Assembly: GCA_020718845.1 (NCBI GenBank)
Contig: DYRG01000002.1
Location: forward strand, 107,345 to 171,344
Direction: 5' to 3'
Source: Thiomargarita sp.
Lineage (GTDB): Bacteria; Pseudomonadota; Gammaproteobacteria; Beggiatoales; Beggiatoaceae
DNA: 64,000 nucleotides
Shown: piece after piece, positions 17,282-25,753 of the stretch
How positions within the stretch are numbered: the first letter of the stretch is position 1
Layout of the letters: every line of letters begins with the position of its first letter
The notes under the pieces: generated by a model
The model's database searches: none
Told to the model about the DNA's origin: nothing
What the model saw: the letters and a program-made list of their open reading frames with translations, nothing else
Program-made: the position numbers and the translations under genes

Positions 17282-18381
17282 TTTAAAACCTTTTCTAATG
17301 CTTGAATGCAACGAGTATTTTCTTCGGGTAATCCAATGCTAATTCTTAAAAAAGTTGGCATTCCATAATTACCAACTGGTCGAACAATGACCCCTTCTTT
17401 TAAAAGAAGTTGATAAATTTTTCCCCCATTTCTTTTAACATCAACGGTAATGAAATTACCCACCGATGAAATATAATCTAATTTCATGTTTTGAAAAGCA
17501 TTTTCAAATTGCTGCATTCCTTGTTTATTTAATGCAACCGCTTGTTTTAAATGATCTTTATCACTTAAAGCAATTTCTGCGGCTTTTAAAGCAAAACTAT
17601 TCACATTGAAAGGCTGACGAACCCGATTTAACAAATCCGCAATTTGAGGATTTGAAATACTGTAACCCACTCGCAAACTCGCCAATCCGTATGCTTTTGA
17701 AAACGTTCGTGTAATGATAATATTTGGATAGGTTTCTAACCACTCTAAACTATTAGGAAACTCTGGATTTTCTATATATTCAATATAGGCTTCATCTAAT
17801 ACTACAATAATATTTTTAGAAACCTGATTTAAAAAGGATTCTAAATTATTTTTGCTCAACCAAGTTCCCGTTGGATTATTGGGATTTGCAATAAAAATTA
17901 CTCGCGTTTTTTCAGTAATATGTTTAAGCATTTCCTCTAAATCATGACCCCAGTTTTTTGCTGGAACAATTTGCATTTCTGCACCAATGGCTTGCGTAAC
18001 AATTGGGTACACGGCAAACGCATATTGAGAAAACATCACCGCCAAATTACTGGTCACAAATGCACGAGCAATGAGTTCTAATAAATCATTTGAACCATTA
18101 CCTAACGTGATCATTTCTTGAGGAATATTATATTGATTTGCAATGGATTTTTTTAAAGAAAAACCGCTTCCGTCTGGATATAATGCAACATTTTGAGGCG
18201 TGCAAAATTCTTTTAAGGCTTGCAATATTTTTGGTGAAGGTCCTAAAGGGTTTTCATTTGAAGCCAGTTTAATGATGTTAGAAATACCTAATTCGCGTTC
18301 AAGTTCTTCAATAGGTTTGCCCGCTTGATAGGGTTGTAATTTGCGCACGCCGACGGTTGCTAAACTTAAAAAATCGCACAT
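17278..18381 (-). CDS. hisC: Histidinol-phosphate aminotransferase HisC
   Basis: This PLP-dependent class I/II aminotransferase works in histidine synthesis. The 367-residue protein contains LQPYQAGKPIEELERELGI, IKLASNENPLGPSP, NPNNPTG (about 175), LDEAYIEY and the PLP lysine in TRTFSKAYGLASLRVGY, then the substrate-binding RQPFNVN. I start at 18381 (MCDFLSLATVGV), 13 nt after the recJ stop, with AAGGA upstream; the longer frame to 18411 would overlap recJ. It lies between recJ and ispF in one minus-strand run. Confidence 0.94.
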   Translation of the reverse strand: MCDFLSLATVGVRKLQPYQAGKPIEELERELGISNIIKLASNENPLGPSPKILQALKEFCTPQNVALYPDGSGFSLKKSIANQYNIPQEMITLGNGSNDLLELIARAFVTSNLAVMFSQYAFAVYPIVTQAIGAEMQIVPAKNWGHDLEEMLKHITEKTRVIFIANPNNPTGTWLSKNNLESFLNQVSKNIIVVLDEAYIEYIENPEFPNSLEWLETYPNIIITRTFSKAYGLASLRVGYSISNPQIADLLNRVRQPFNVNSFALKAAEIALSDKDHLKQAVALNKQGMQQFENAFQNMKLDYISSVGNFITVDVKRNGGKIYQLLLKEGVIVRPVGNYGMPTFLRISIGLPEENTRCIQALEKVLK

Positions 18382-18394
18382 TTCTTTTATTTCC

Positions 18395-20107
18395 TTATAC
18401 ACAGGTTTCAATATATTCTGTTTTTAATCGTAAAATTGGATTTCCTCGTTGTGCGTAGAAATCCAAACGATAGGCTAAATTCAAAAAATCAGTAGGATAA
18501 TCAGACTCTTGCGTATTATAAGCAACCGCTTCGACTGTCGTTTGACTGTTTTCTGGTTGCAATAATAATTTCAAATGTAGTTCGCCCATTTTTGTTCGCT
18601 GTAAAACCCGAAATTTTCCATCAAATAAAGGTTCTGGAAAACCCTGTCCCCACGCTGAACTGGTTTTTAACAAAGTGGCTAATTCTACATTAAAATCATG
18701 CTCAGTTAAATCTCCGTCGCTATGAATAATATTTTCGCGGGATTCTTTCAAATATTGTGAAATGATTTTTTGAAATGTAGTTTGAAATAGTTCAAAATCT
18801 TTTTCTAAAATCGTTGCACCGGCTGCCATTGCGTGTCCACCAAATGCGATAATCAAATCAGGATAAAGGGTATTTATTTCAACTAAAACATCTCGAATAT
18901 GAATGCCTTCAATAGAACGAGCAGACCCTTTAAGTTCTTCTGATTTTTCTATGTTTGGTGCAAACAACATCACGGGACAATGTAATTGATCTTTAACGCG
19001 CCCAGCTAAAGGTCCTAAAATACCCGCGTGCCAATGCGATTGATATAAACAAATTGCTTGATCTATTTCTTTGAGTTGTTCTAAAAGTTTCATCGCTTCA
19101 ATTTGCATATCTGCTTGAACCGCTTTTCTTTCTTGATTAAATTGATCTAACAAACGCGCTTGTTGTAAGGCATTGTTTAAATTATCATTTAATAAACAGT
19201 CAATGCCATAACCCATATTATCCATGCGTCCAGCGGCATTTAAACGAGGTGCAATACTAAATGCAATATCGGTACTTGAAAGTTGAGTTTGATTTGTTTT
19301 TGAAATGTTAATTAACGCCTGCACACCCGAACAACATTGCCCATTTCTTATACGCGCTAAACCTTGAGAAACTAAAATGCGGTTGTTATAATCTAAGGGA
19401 ACAACATCTGCAATCGTTCCTATCGCCACTAAATCGAGCAACTGTGCCAAATTTGGTTCAGGAATATTACGCCGTTCAAACCATTTTAATTGACGTAATT
19501 TTGATCGCAATGCCATCAGAACATAAAATATCACGCCCACGCCCGCTAAATTTTTGCTTGAAAAACAATCACCTGCTTGATTAGGATTTACGATTGCATC
19601 GGCATCGGGGAGAATTTCGCCCGACAAATGATGATCGGTGATGATGACTTTCATGCCGAGCGATTTTGCCAATTTTACGCCGTCAAAATTCACAATTCCA
19701 CTATCAACCGTCATTAAAACATCGGGTTGCCAGCGTGCGGCGATTTCCACCAGCGCAGGTGTTAAACCATACCCGTGACGAAAACGATCGGGCACAACGT
19801 AGCCAATGTACGCTGCGCCCATCGCACGCAAGCCTCGAATCGCCACTGCACAGGCTGTTGCGCCGTCGGCATCGTAATCGGCGGCGATGATGATTCGGCG
19901 TTCGTGACAAATCGCATTTATCAATAAATTCACAGCCTTATCGATATCGCGGAGTTGTTCGAAAGGGACGAGTTGTTGCAATCGATAATCAAGTTGTTGA
20001 TCCGACACGACATTTCGTGCCGCAAACACGCGCTTTAATACGGGATGTATTTGATCTGAAAGGGAATTTTGATCGGGAATTGATCGCCGCCGAATGATTT
20101 TGCGCAT
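18395..20107 (-). CDS. recJ: Single-stranded-DNA-specific exonuclease RecJ
   Basis: RecJ degrades single-stranded DNA 5'-3' in recombination and mismatch repair. The 570-residue protein carries the DHH-family motifs in order: IIIAADYDADGATA (about 72-85), MTVDSGI, IITDHHLSG, ADAIVNPNQ and LDLVAIGTIADVVPL, then the DHHA1 motif IAFGGHAMAAGATI near residue 420. An OB-fold C-terminal part ends YIETCV. Length matches E. coli RecJ. It is divergent from ubiK and heads the recJ-hisC-ispF-mutT-hisI series. The 5' third is visibly richer in G+C than its surroundings. Confidence 0.96.
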   Translation of the reverse strand: MRKIIRRRSIPDQNSLSDQIHPVLKRVFAARNVVSDQQLDYRLQQLVPFEQLRDIDKAVNLLINAICHERRIIIAADYDADGATACAVAIRGLRAMGAAYIGYVVPDRFRHGYGLTPALVEIAARWQPDVLMTVDSGIVNFDGVKLAKSLGMKVIITDHHLSGEILPDADAIVNPNQAGDCFSSKNLAGVGVIFYVLMALRSKLRQLKWFERRNIPEPNLAQLLDLVAIGTIADVVPLDYNNRILVSQGLARIRNGQCCSGVQALINISKTNQTQLSSTDIAFSIAPRLNAAGRMDNMGYGIDCLLNDNLNNALQQARLLDQFNQERKAVQADMQIEAMKLLEQLKEIDQAICLYQSHWHAGILGPLAGRVKDQLHCPVMLFAPNIEKSEELKGSARSIEGIHIRDVLVEINTLYPDLIIAFGGHAMAAGATILEKDFELFQTTFQKIISQYLKESRENIIHSDGDLTEHDFNVELATLLKTSSAWGQGFPEPLFDGKFRVLQRTKMGELHLKLLLQPENSQTTVEAVAYNTQESDYPTDFLNLAYRLDFYAQRGNPILRLKTEYIETCV

Positions 20108-20175
20108 TTACAAAGTAACTTTCCAATTTAAAATTGCCAAAGCGTAACGCATTCCCAACATTTGAGCAAACGTAT

Positions 20176-20181
20176 TATAAT
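20176..20181 (+). promoter_or_regulatory. Putative -10 box for ubiK
   Basis: A perfect TATAAT lies 33 bp before the ubiK start codon in the recJ/ubiK divergent gap. No convincing -35 box is found at 16-18 bp upstream, so this is only a half promoter by sequence. Confidence 0.35.
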
Positions 20182-20214
20182 CAAAAAGGATTTATTAACA
20201 AAAGAGAAATGATT

Positions 20215-20466
20215 ATGAAACAAGCGAATGATTTTGAAGCTGTTTTTCAACAAATGAAAGGAATGTTACCGATTGATCCATTTGGATTAAAAGCGGATTT
20301 TGAAAAGAATTTCCACGCCGCACTTCAAAGTGCACTAATGCGCATGAATGTGGTCACTCGTGAAGAATTTGATGTTCAAAGTGCAGTTTTAGCGCGAACT
20401 CGTCAGAAAGTCACTGATTTAGAAAAGAAAATCGCTGAACTTGAATCCCATTTAAACCCGCAATAA
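20215..20466 (+). CDS. ubiK: Ubiquinone biosynthesis accessory factor UbiK (YqiC/BMFP family)
   Basis: This is a small membrane-associated coiled-coil protein that helps the Ubi complex in aerobic ubiquinone synthesis. The 83 residues read as a BMFP family member: MLPIDPFGLKADFEKNFHA, ALQSALMRMNVVTREEFDVQ, then a C-terminal coiled coil VTDLEKKIAELESHL. I choose the ATG at 20215, with a purine-rich GAGA 8 nt upstream; the longer frame from 20134 has no support. The gene stands alone with its own terminator. The family was once called membrane fusogenic. Confidence 0.9.
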   Translation: MKQANDFEAVFQQMKGMLPIDPFGLKADFEKNFHAALQSALMRMNVVTREEFDVQSAVLARTRQKVTDLEKKIAELESHLNPQ

Positions 20467-20483
20467 CAACCATTTCTAAACAA

Positions 20484-20514
20484 AAAGCCCGATCTGTTAC
20501 ATTGGGCTTTTTTT
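20484..20514 (+). terminator. Rho-independent terminator after ubiK
   Basis: The arms AAAGCCC (20484-20490) and GGGCTTT (20504-20510) enclose a 13-nt loop and lead into a run of T. The terminator ends 13 nt before the next start codon, so the restriction-modification gene is probably transcribed only by read-through or from within this gap. Confidence 0.85.
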
Positions 20515-20527
20515 GAGGAGTTTCTCA

Positions 20528-23377
20528 ATGATTACAATTGAAACATTAAGAGCACGCGCAACCAAGTTTGCGAAAGCATTTGAAAAAGCACATTCAGAAA
20601 TAAACGACGGGCAAAATTTTATTCGAGATTTTTGTGAAATCTTTGGATTGAATTATCGACGCGCCGTTTCTTTTGAGAAAAAAGTAACGAAACTCGATAA
20701 TAAACGCGGAAGAATTGATGGTTTTTTCCCCAGTTTATTATTAGTGGAAATGAAATCGGCGGGAAAAAATTTAGAAGAGGCTTATCAACAAGCAACAGGT
20801 TATTTTCATAGTTTAAAAGATGAAGAAATGCCGCTGTGTGTGTTAGTGAGTGATTTTCAAACTTTGCATTTATACAATCAAGAAACCCACGCAGAACCTT
20901 TAAAAATAAAATTAGCTGAATTACCACAACATATTGAATATTTTAGATTTTTAGAAGGCTTTGAAACCAAAGCAATTGAGAAACAAGCGCATATTAATAA
21001 AGAAGCGGCAGAAAAAATGGCGGATTTGCACGATGCCATTAAAAAAACGGGTTATACGGGTAAAGATTTAGAAACCTATTTAGTGCGATTATTGTTTTGT
21101 TTATTTGCCGATAATACGGGTTTGTTTGGAGAAAATAATCAGTTTCTCAATTATTTGACCAATTATACAAATAAAGATGGTTCTGATTTGCATGGGGCAT
21201 TGAGCAAATTATTTGATACTTTGAATTTACCTGATGATGAATTTTTGAATAAAAATCCAAATTATAAAGATAAGAAACGTTTAAAAAATTTACCCGAACA
21301 TTTAAACAAATTTAGTTATATTAATGGGTTATTATTTGAAGGAATTTTGGCGGAATGTTATTTTGATGAAACGTCGAGAAATACGTTAATTGAATGCGCG
21401 AAATTAGATTGGAGTGAAATTAGTCCCGCGATTTTTGGTGCATTATTTCAAGCAATTATGCACTTTGATGATGAGCAATCGACCGCTAGAACAAAGAAAC
21501 GTCGGGAATTTGGAGCGCATTATACTAGTGAAGAAAATATTTTAAAAACTATTAATCCATTGTTTATGGATGATTTAAGAATTGAATTTGGAAAATATAA
21601 AAATAATAAAAAACAACTTATTGATTTTCATCATAAATTATCAACATTGACTTTTTTTGATCCCGCGTGTGGATGTGGTAATTTTTTGATTATTGCGTAT
21701 CGAGAATTGCGATTGCTAGAATTAGAAATTATCAAAGCATTGCGCAAAGAAAATTTAGAACTCGATGTGAGCACCTTGATTAAATGTGATGTTGATCAAT
21801 TTTATGGAATTGATATAGATGAAAGTGCGGTTCAAATTGCAACCGTTGCAATGTGGTTGACCGATCATCAAATGAATTTAAAAGTGCAACAATTAGGGCA
21901 ATATTTCAAACGTACACCTTTGAAGAAAAAAGCTAATATTTTTCAAGGAAATGCGTTAAGAATGGATTGGAAAAATGTTATTTCTCCCGACAAATGTTCT
22001 TTTATTATGGGAAATCCGCCGTTTGTTGGTTATAGTTATCAAAATAAAGAACAAAAAGAAGATTTAGAACTTGTTTTTGAAGGAATGAAAGGCGCAGGAG
22101 TGTTAGATTATGTCGCGGCGTGGCATATTAAAGCATCAAAATATATTCAAGAAAATCAAGATATTAGAATTTCCTTTGTTTCAACAAATAGTTTAACGCA
22201 AGGTGAGCAAGTGGCGATTTTATGGGCAGAATTATTGAAATTAAAAATTAGATTACATTTTGCGCATCGAACTTTCAAATGGACTAATGAAGGACGCGGC
22301 ATTGCAGCAGTGCATTGTGTTATTTTAGGATTGGGATTACAAGAATTAAAACAATATCGCATTTTTGATTATGGAGATAACATTAAAGGAACACCAATTG
22401 AAATTAAAGCGACTCAAATCAATCCTTATTTGATTGATGCGCCAACGATTTTAATTGAAAAACGTCGCCAACCTTTAAATGAAAACACGCCAGAAATGAT
22501 TTTTGGAAGCAAGCCAACAGATGGTGGGCATTTATTATTATCACAAGAAGAAGTTGATTTTATTCAACAAAATGATCCGATTGCTGCAAAATATATTCGT
22601 CCAATGTTAGGTTCAGAGGAATTTATTAATAATTTACCGCGCTTTTGTTTGTGGTTAAAAGAAAGTACAGCGCATGATCGCATTACATCGCCAGAAATAA
22701 AAAAACGCATGGAATTAGTGAAGAAAATGCGTTTGGAAAGTCCTAAATTACCTACTCAAAAATTAGCCGATATTCCTTATTTGTTTGGAGAAATTCGACA
22801 AACCGATCAACCTTATTTATTAGTTCCCAAAGTTTCTTCTGAAACAAGAAGATTTATTCCAATCGGTTTTATTCAAGCTAATGTTATTTGTAAAGATTCT
22901 GCTTTTATGATTCCAAACGCGACAAAATATGATTTCGGTTTGCTTATGTCTTCAATGCAAAATGCTTGGATGCGTGCCGTTTGTGGAAGATTAGAAAGTC
23001 GATATAATTATTCAGTAGGAATTGTGTATAACAACTTTCCCTTTCCTGAGAATGTAAAACCCGCCATTAGAAATAAAATTGAAGAAGCCGCACAAATGAT
23101 TTTAGATGCACGCTTAATTGAAGAACAACGTTGCATTAATAATAAACAAAAATACTCTTTAGCAATGTTATACGCAGCAAACAATATGCCTGAAGAATTA
23201 CAAAAAGCCCATAAAGCATTAGATAAAGCAGTTGATGCGGCTTACAATTACAAAGGCAGCAAAGAAGATGCCGCTCGTGTTGCTTATTTATTTGAATTAT
23301 ATCAAAAGGTTACATCACCGTTAGTGAAAGAAATCCCTTTATCAAAGAAGAGGAAAAAATCTAAATCTAAAACCTAA
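20528..23377 (+). CDS. MmeI-like type IIG/IIL restriction-modification protein
   Basis: This single-chain enzyme of 949 residues combines cleavage, adenine methylation and target recognition. The N-terminal domain has a PD-(D/E)xK-type nuclease site: Asp64 in RGRIDGFF and Glu74-x-Lys76 in LLVEMKSAG. A helical spacer follows. The N6-adenine methyltransferase core has FFDPACGCGNFLIIAYREL (SAM site, near 378), FYGIDIDESAVQIATVAMW and the catalytic MGNPPFVGYS (NPPF 496-499). A target-recognition domain and a helical C-terminus (SLAMLYAANNMPEEL) complete the MmeI order. The start at 20528 has GAGGAG 7 nt upstream; the frame from 20513 lies in the terminator. No separate specificity or nuclease gene is present. 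The recognition sequence cannot be read from the protein. Confidence 0.92.
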   Translation: MITIETLRARATKFAKAFEKAHSEINDGQNFIRDFCEIFGLNYRRAVSFEKKVTKLDNKRGRIDGFFPSLLLVEMKSAGKNLEEAYQQATGYFHSLKDEEMPLCVLVSDFQTLHLYNQETHAEPLKIKLAELPQHIEYFRFLEGFETKAIEKQAHINKEAAEKMADLHDAIKKTGYTGKDLETYLVRLLFCLFADNTGLFGENNQFLNYLTNYTNKDGSDLHGALSKLFDTLNLPDDEFLNKNPNYKDKKRLKNLPEHLNKFSYINGLLFEGILAECYFDETSRNTLIECAKLDWSEISPAIFGALFQAIMHFDDEQSTARTKKRREFGAHYTSEENILKTINPLFMDDLRIEFGKYKNNKKQLIDFHHKLSTLTFFDPACGCGNFLIIAYRELRLLELEIIKALRKENLELDVSTLIKCDVDQFYGIDIDESAVQIATVAMWLTDHQMNLKVQQLGQYFKRTPLKKKANIFQGNALRMDWKNVISPDKCSFIMGNPPFVGYSYQNKEQKEDLELVFEGMKGAGVLDYVAAWHIKASKYIQENQDIRISFVSTNSLTQGEQVAILWAELLKLKIRLHFAHRTFKWTNEGRGIAAVHCVILGLGLQELKQYRIFDYGDNIKGTPIEIKATQINPYLIDAPTILIEKRRQPLNENTPEMIFGSKPTDGGHLLLSQEEVDFIQQNDPIAAKYIRPMLGSEEFINNLPRFCLWLKESTAHDRITSPEIKKRMELVKKMRLESPKLPTQKLADIPYLFGEIRQTDQPYLLVPKVSSETRRFIPIGFIQANVICKDSAFMIPNATKYDFGLLMSSMQNAWMRAVCGRLESRYNYSVGIVYNNFPFPENVKPAIRNKIEEAAQMILDARLIEEQRCINNKQKYSLAMLYAANNMPEELQKAHKALDKAVDAAYNYKGSKEDAARVAYLFELYQKVTSPLVKEIPLSKKRKKSKSKT

Positions 23378-23382
23378 GTTCG

Positions 23383-23405
23383 TAGGATGCAATGTAATTG
23401 CACCA
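23383..23405. repeat. Dispersed palindromic repeat, copy 1
   Basis: The sequence AGGATGCAATGTAATTGCAC is an imperfect palindrome of the GGTGCAAT...ATTGCACC type. Close copies occur at 23480-23500, 44066-44085 and 51005-51028, always between genes. This copy follows the stop of the MmeI-like gene. Confidence 0.75.
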
Positions 23406-23479
23406 GAAATTTCTGAGAAATGAAAGAATAGAAATTTACAATATTTTCAAGATGTTGCGTGTTTTTTAAGCACCATTTG

Positions 23480-23500
23480 TTGGTGCAATTGCATTGCACT
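23480..23500. repeat. Dispersed palindromic repeat, copy 2 (inverted to copy 1)
   Basis: TGGTGCAATTGCATTGCAC matches copy 1 in inverted orientation about 75 bp away, so the pair could fold into a long stem. A local hairpin GCACCA/TGGTGC also sits at about 23470-23486. The element ends exactly at the stop codon of the PIN-domain pseudogene. Confidence 0.7.
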
Positions 23501-23870
23501 AAATTTTAAATGGATTCAATATGGTTACATCTAATGCTTTAAAATCATCTATATTCCTTGAAATGAGAATCAGATTATGCACTTGTGCGGTGGCGGCAAT
23601 GATATTATCTGCCATTTTAATTTTCTTACGTTTTCGATTAGATAATGCTTGATCGGCAATTTCTTGATTTAATTCTAATAATTCAAACTGATCCAGTAAT
23701 TTCTTAACATCGTTTTCCTACTCAATGTTATCAAAGTTAAACGAAAGCACTTCAATATAAGTTATTCGTGAAATTGCACTATAGAATTGATGATTTTGTA
23801 AGAAAGAACTGGCAATATCTTCTCCATTTAAATGATAAATAAAGATATTGGAATCAATCAAATATTTCAT
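23499..23870 (-). pseudogene. PIN-domain (VapC-like) toxin gene with in-frame TAG
   Basis: Hand translation from the ATG at 23870 gives a frame of 124 codons with one TAG at codon 51 (23720-23718). Before the stop: MKYLIDSNIFIYHLNGED and ISRITYIEVLSF. After it: KMADNIIAATAQVHNLILIS and NIDDFKALDV. Together these hold the four acidic residues of a PIN ribonuclease (Asp6, Glu40 and the two later Asp), so the coding potential is complete apart from the stop. The ATG overlaps the upstream antitoxin stop as ATGA, the usual antitoxin-toxin coupling. The toxin is probably dead, leaving an orphan antitoxin, unless the TAG is suppressed or is a sequence error. Confidence 0.85.
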
Positions 23871-24130
23871 TCACGATCCCATTCGTTACGGATATTTCTT
23901 TGCCATTCCAATGGGTCTATTTTTTGATGTGCCAAAATCCCTGCTGTTTTCTTAAAGATATTCTCAGTAGATTTTTGTTTTTTTGGTTGAATTACGTCAT
24001 GAGGAAATAAAGAAATTAATTTAAAGTGAAAACCGTTTTCGTCGGTAATAATGACTTCTTCACCTTGTAATACTTGTTTAACAAGAAAATTGAGTTGGGT
24101 TTGCTCATTTGTTAAAGCAACTTGATACAT
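23867..24130 (-). CDS. Phd/YefM-like antitoxin of a PIN-toxin pair
   Basis: The 87-residue protein begins MYQVALTNEQTQLNFLVKQV and continues with LQGEEVIITDENG. This N-terminal half resembles Phd/YefM-type DNA-binding antitoxins, where a short beta sheet and helices bind the operator. The C-terminal half (ILAHQKIDPLEWQRNI) is the expected toxin-wrapping tail. Its stop overlaps the PIN gene start. As its toxin carries a nonsense codon, it may now act only as a repressor of its own promoter. A ribosome-binding site, AAGGAG, lies shortly before the ATG. Confidence 0.78.
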   Translation of the reverse strand: MYQVALTNEQTQLNFLVKQVLQGEEVIITDENGFHFKLISLFPHDVIQPKKQKSTENIFKKTAGILAHQKIDPLEWQRNIRNEWDRE

Positions 24131-24185
24131 ATATAACTCCTTGATTAAAATATCATTTTTATTGCTACGGGTTAAAATTTTAATA

Positions 24186-24809
24186 TTAAACCTTGTGGTA
24201 TATCAAGCCCAAATTTAGATCATCTCTAAGATCATCAAATGAAATACAATCAATATGCTGTGAATTAATAACTACACGATCCATTCTCCATTTTAAGCGT
24301 TTAATTTCTTGTTGTTCAAGATTCATATTTTTTCCAATAACAATAAGCCCACGAAATTTTGCATCCCTACCTCCAAAGTTATTTTCAAAATCATCAGAAG
24401 TTCTCATATCATCTAATTTCCACATCCAATCAATTAATTGAGAGAAACCTTTCTCAAATCTTGTTGCCCAATTTGGGACGTTTCTTTGACGATTATCAAA
24501 AATACTATTTGGTCTACCGTCTTCAAATTCGATTAGTACATATTCTCTTTTGATAGAATCCCCAACAATTAGATCAGCAATAAAATTATTATGTATTTTA
24601 AACTCATGAGCAAATACGTTCATTTTTATTGCTTTAGTCGACGTATATTGCTCACCTATAAGGAGAGATAAATTGGGTTTATCTTTAAAGAAAGGTAAAA
24701 TGTCTTTTCTCTCTTCTAAAATTAATTTTGTTTTAAGTAAATCATCAAACTTATTCCATTCTTCTCGACAATTCACAGCATTGAAATCATGTTTTTTTAA
24801 TTTATCCAT
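24186..24809 (-). CDS. DUF4263 (Shedu SduA-like) nuclease-fold protein
   Basis: The 207-residue protein matches my knowledge of the DUF4263 fold, the PD-(D/E)xK-type domain of the Shedu anti-phage protein. Key parts are FIADLIVGDS, the active-site strand EYVLIEFEDGRPNSIF (E-x-E where classical nucleases have E-x-K), the amphipathic RFEKGFSQLIDWMWKL, LIVIGKNMNLEQQEIKRL and the C-terminal IDCISFDDLRDDL. It is just this domain, without the N-terminal extension of larger Shedu proteins. I use the ATG at 24809; an earlier TTG at 24842 would overlap the RelE-like gene. It lies in a row with toxin-antitoxin genes, fitting a defence role. Confidence 0.72.
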   Translation of the reverse strand: MDKLKKHDFNAVNCREEWNKFDDLLKTKLILEERKDILPFFKDKPNLSLLIGEQYTSTKAIKMNVFAHEFKIHNNFIADLIVGDSIKREYVLIEFEDGRPNSIFDNRQRNVPNWATRFEKGFSQLIDWMWKLDDMRTSDDFENNFGGRDAKFRGLIVIGKNMNLEQQEIKRLKWRMDRVVINSQHIDCISFDDLRDDLNLGLIYHKV

Positions 24810-24816
24810 AATTTTA

Positions 24817-25104
24817 TTAGTGCGCAATAGGAAGTTGTTCAAATCGGTCGCGATCTATTATATCTTCAACAACCCATTCATTATTATCAATGGAAATAAT
24901 TAATTTTAATCTATTATTACCACGATAACTATATAAAGACATTGGTGATTTAGTCGCTAATTTATGTAATTTTGTTTTAACAAAATTCTCATTAGGATTA
25001 TTAACAGCAATGAGTTTTTTAACTACTTGGGTTATTTGTTGTTGCTCTTTTAAATCGAGCGACCGTAAAGCAATTTCTGCTCGGCGATGAAAAGTGATGT
25101 TCAT
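24817..25104 (-). CDS. RelE/ParE-superfamily toxin-like protein
   Basis: This 95-residue basic protein has the length and pattern of RelE/ParE-fold toxins. After MNITFHRRAEIALRSLDLKE comes a helical hairpin, a middle strand KTKLHKLATKSPMSLYSYRG, then RLKLIISIDNNEWVVEDIID. The central L-x-G/S-x-R-x-Y-R and late hydrophobic strand fit the fold, but a catalytic set is not clear. AAGGAG lies just before the ATG. No antitoxin gene is next to it: upstream is a palindrome and a lipoprotein, downstream the DUF4263 gene 7 nt away. It may be an orphan toxin or a partner of the DUF4263 protein. Confidence 0.6.
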   Translation of the reverse strand: MNITFHRRAEIALRSLDLKEQQQITQVVKKLIAVNNPNENFVKTKLHKLATKSPMSLYSYRGNNRLKLIISIDNNEWVVEDIIDRDRFEQLPIAH

Positions 25105-25138
25105 AAATTTCTCCTTAAAATGTAGAAAAAAAAGAACA

Positions 25139-25159
25139 TTCCCACGCAGCGCGTGGGAA
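25139..25159. repeat. Perfect 9-bp inverted repeat TTCCCACGC/GCGTGGGAA
   Basis: Two perfect 9-nt arms flank a 3-nt loop, in a G+C-rich patch within AT-rich DNA between the RelE-like and lipoprotein genes. No T-run follows, so it is not a normal intrinsic terminator. It looks like a dispersed extragenic palindrome. Confidence 0.7.
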
Positions 25160-25168
25160 CGAGAAAAA

Positions 25169-25483
25169 CTAAATTTTACAACCTTTAGAAGTTGCTATTT
25201 TTAGCAGATTTTCTTTTCTTTCCTTAGCTGCATTGATAGCTTCCTCAGTATTAGAGTAAGTTCCAATAAGCGCAGGCCAAAACAAAATTGCAGCAGCTAC
25301 ATTTGTCCCTGTAACTGTCCGTTCTTTGCGAGCTTCTTTTTCATATCTTTCTGCGTCTAAAATCTCTTGGTGGAGTTGTTCACATGATAAAGTTTGATCC
25401 CCTGCTTTTCGTGTATCCACAACAGTTGGTGTAGCGCACGCACTTAATAGCATTGGAATAAGTAACACAGCAATTTTATTCAT
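25169..25483 (-). CDS. Small putative lipoprotein, unrecognised family
   Basis: The 104-residue protein begins with a lipoprotein signal: MNKIAVLLIPMLLSACATPT, with lipobox LSAC and Cys16 as the acylated residue. The mature part has a Cys in LSCEQLHQEI, a charged helix (AERYEKEARKERTVTG), a short hydrophobic segment AAAILFWPALIGTY and a second charged helix ending with KGCKI. The Cys pair could form a disulfide. A hydrophobic segment flanked by helices is common in small outer-membrane lipoproteins of unknown role. No neighbour suggests a function. Confidence 0.7.
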   Translation of the reverse strand: MNKIAVLLIPMLLSACATPTVVDTRKAGDQTLSCEQLHQEILDAERYEKEARKERTVTGTNVAAAILFWPALIGTYSNTEEAINAAKERKENLLKIATSKGCKI

Positions 25484-25665
25484 TACGACTACCTTTATAA
25501 GTAAAAAAATAGAGTAGTTTTAATTACAAACTACGGTTAGATTAGTTTAAATACTTTGAATATTTAAACTGTTCTAATTATAACCTTCAAAATAAGCTAA
25601 TTCAAATATTTAAAACCCGCGCCAGAATTTTAAAGATCAAAATAAGTGCATCTCCTCGACTATTT

Positions 25666-25682
25666 CGCACCATAAAAGTGCA
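25666..25682 (+). promoter_or_regulatory. Putative NtrC (GlnG) binding site upstream of glnA
   Basis: The 17-bp sequence CGCACCATAAAAGTGCA matches the NtrC consensus TGCACC-N5-GGTGCA in both half sites except for one base in each (12 of 17 positions against the E. coli glnA site). It lies about 75 bp upstream of the -24 element, a usual enhancer distance for sigma-54 promoters. Confidence 0.65.
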
Positions 25683-25753
25683 TTTTTTAAAATCATGAGA
25701 TAAAATTAAGATAAAAAATGATATTTATCAAAGAGTTAAAATGATAAAAGAGA

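Noticed and set aside
5883..23870. Two in-frame stops (TAA at 6434, TAG at 23720) as sign of a changed genetic code
   Set aside because: TAA and TAG end many normal genes here and do not occur inside the others. Two isolated nonsense mutations or errors explain the data.
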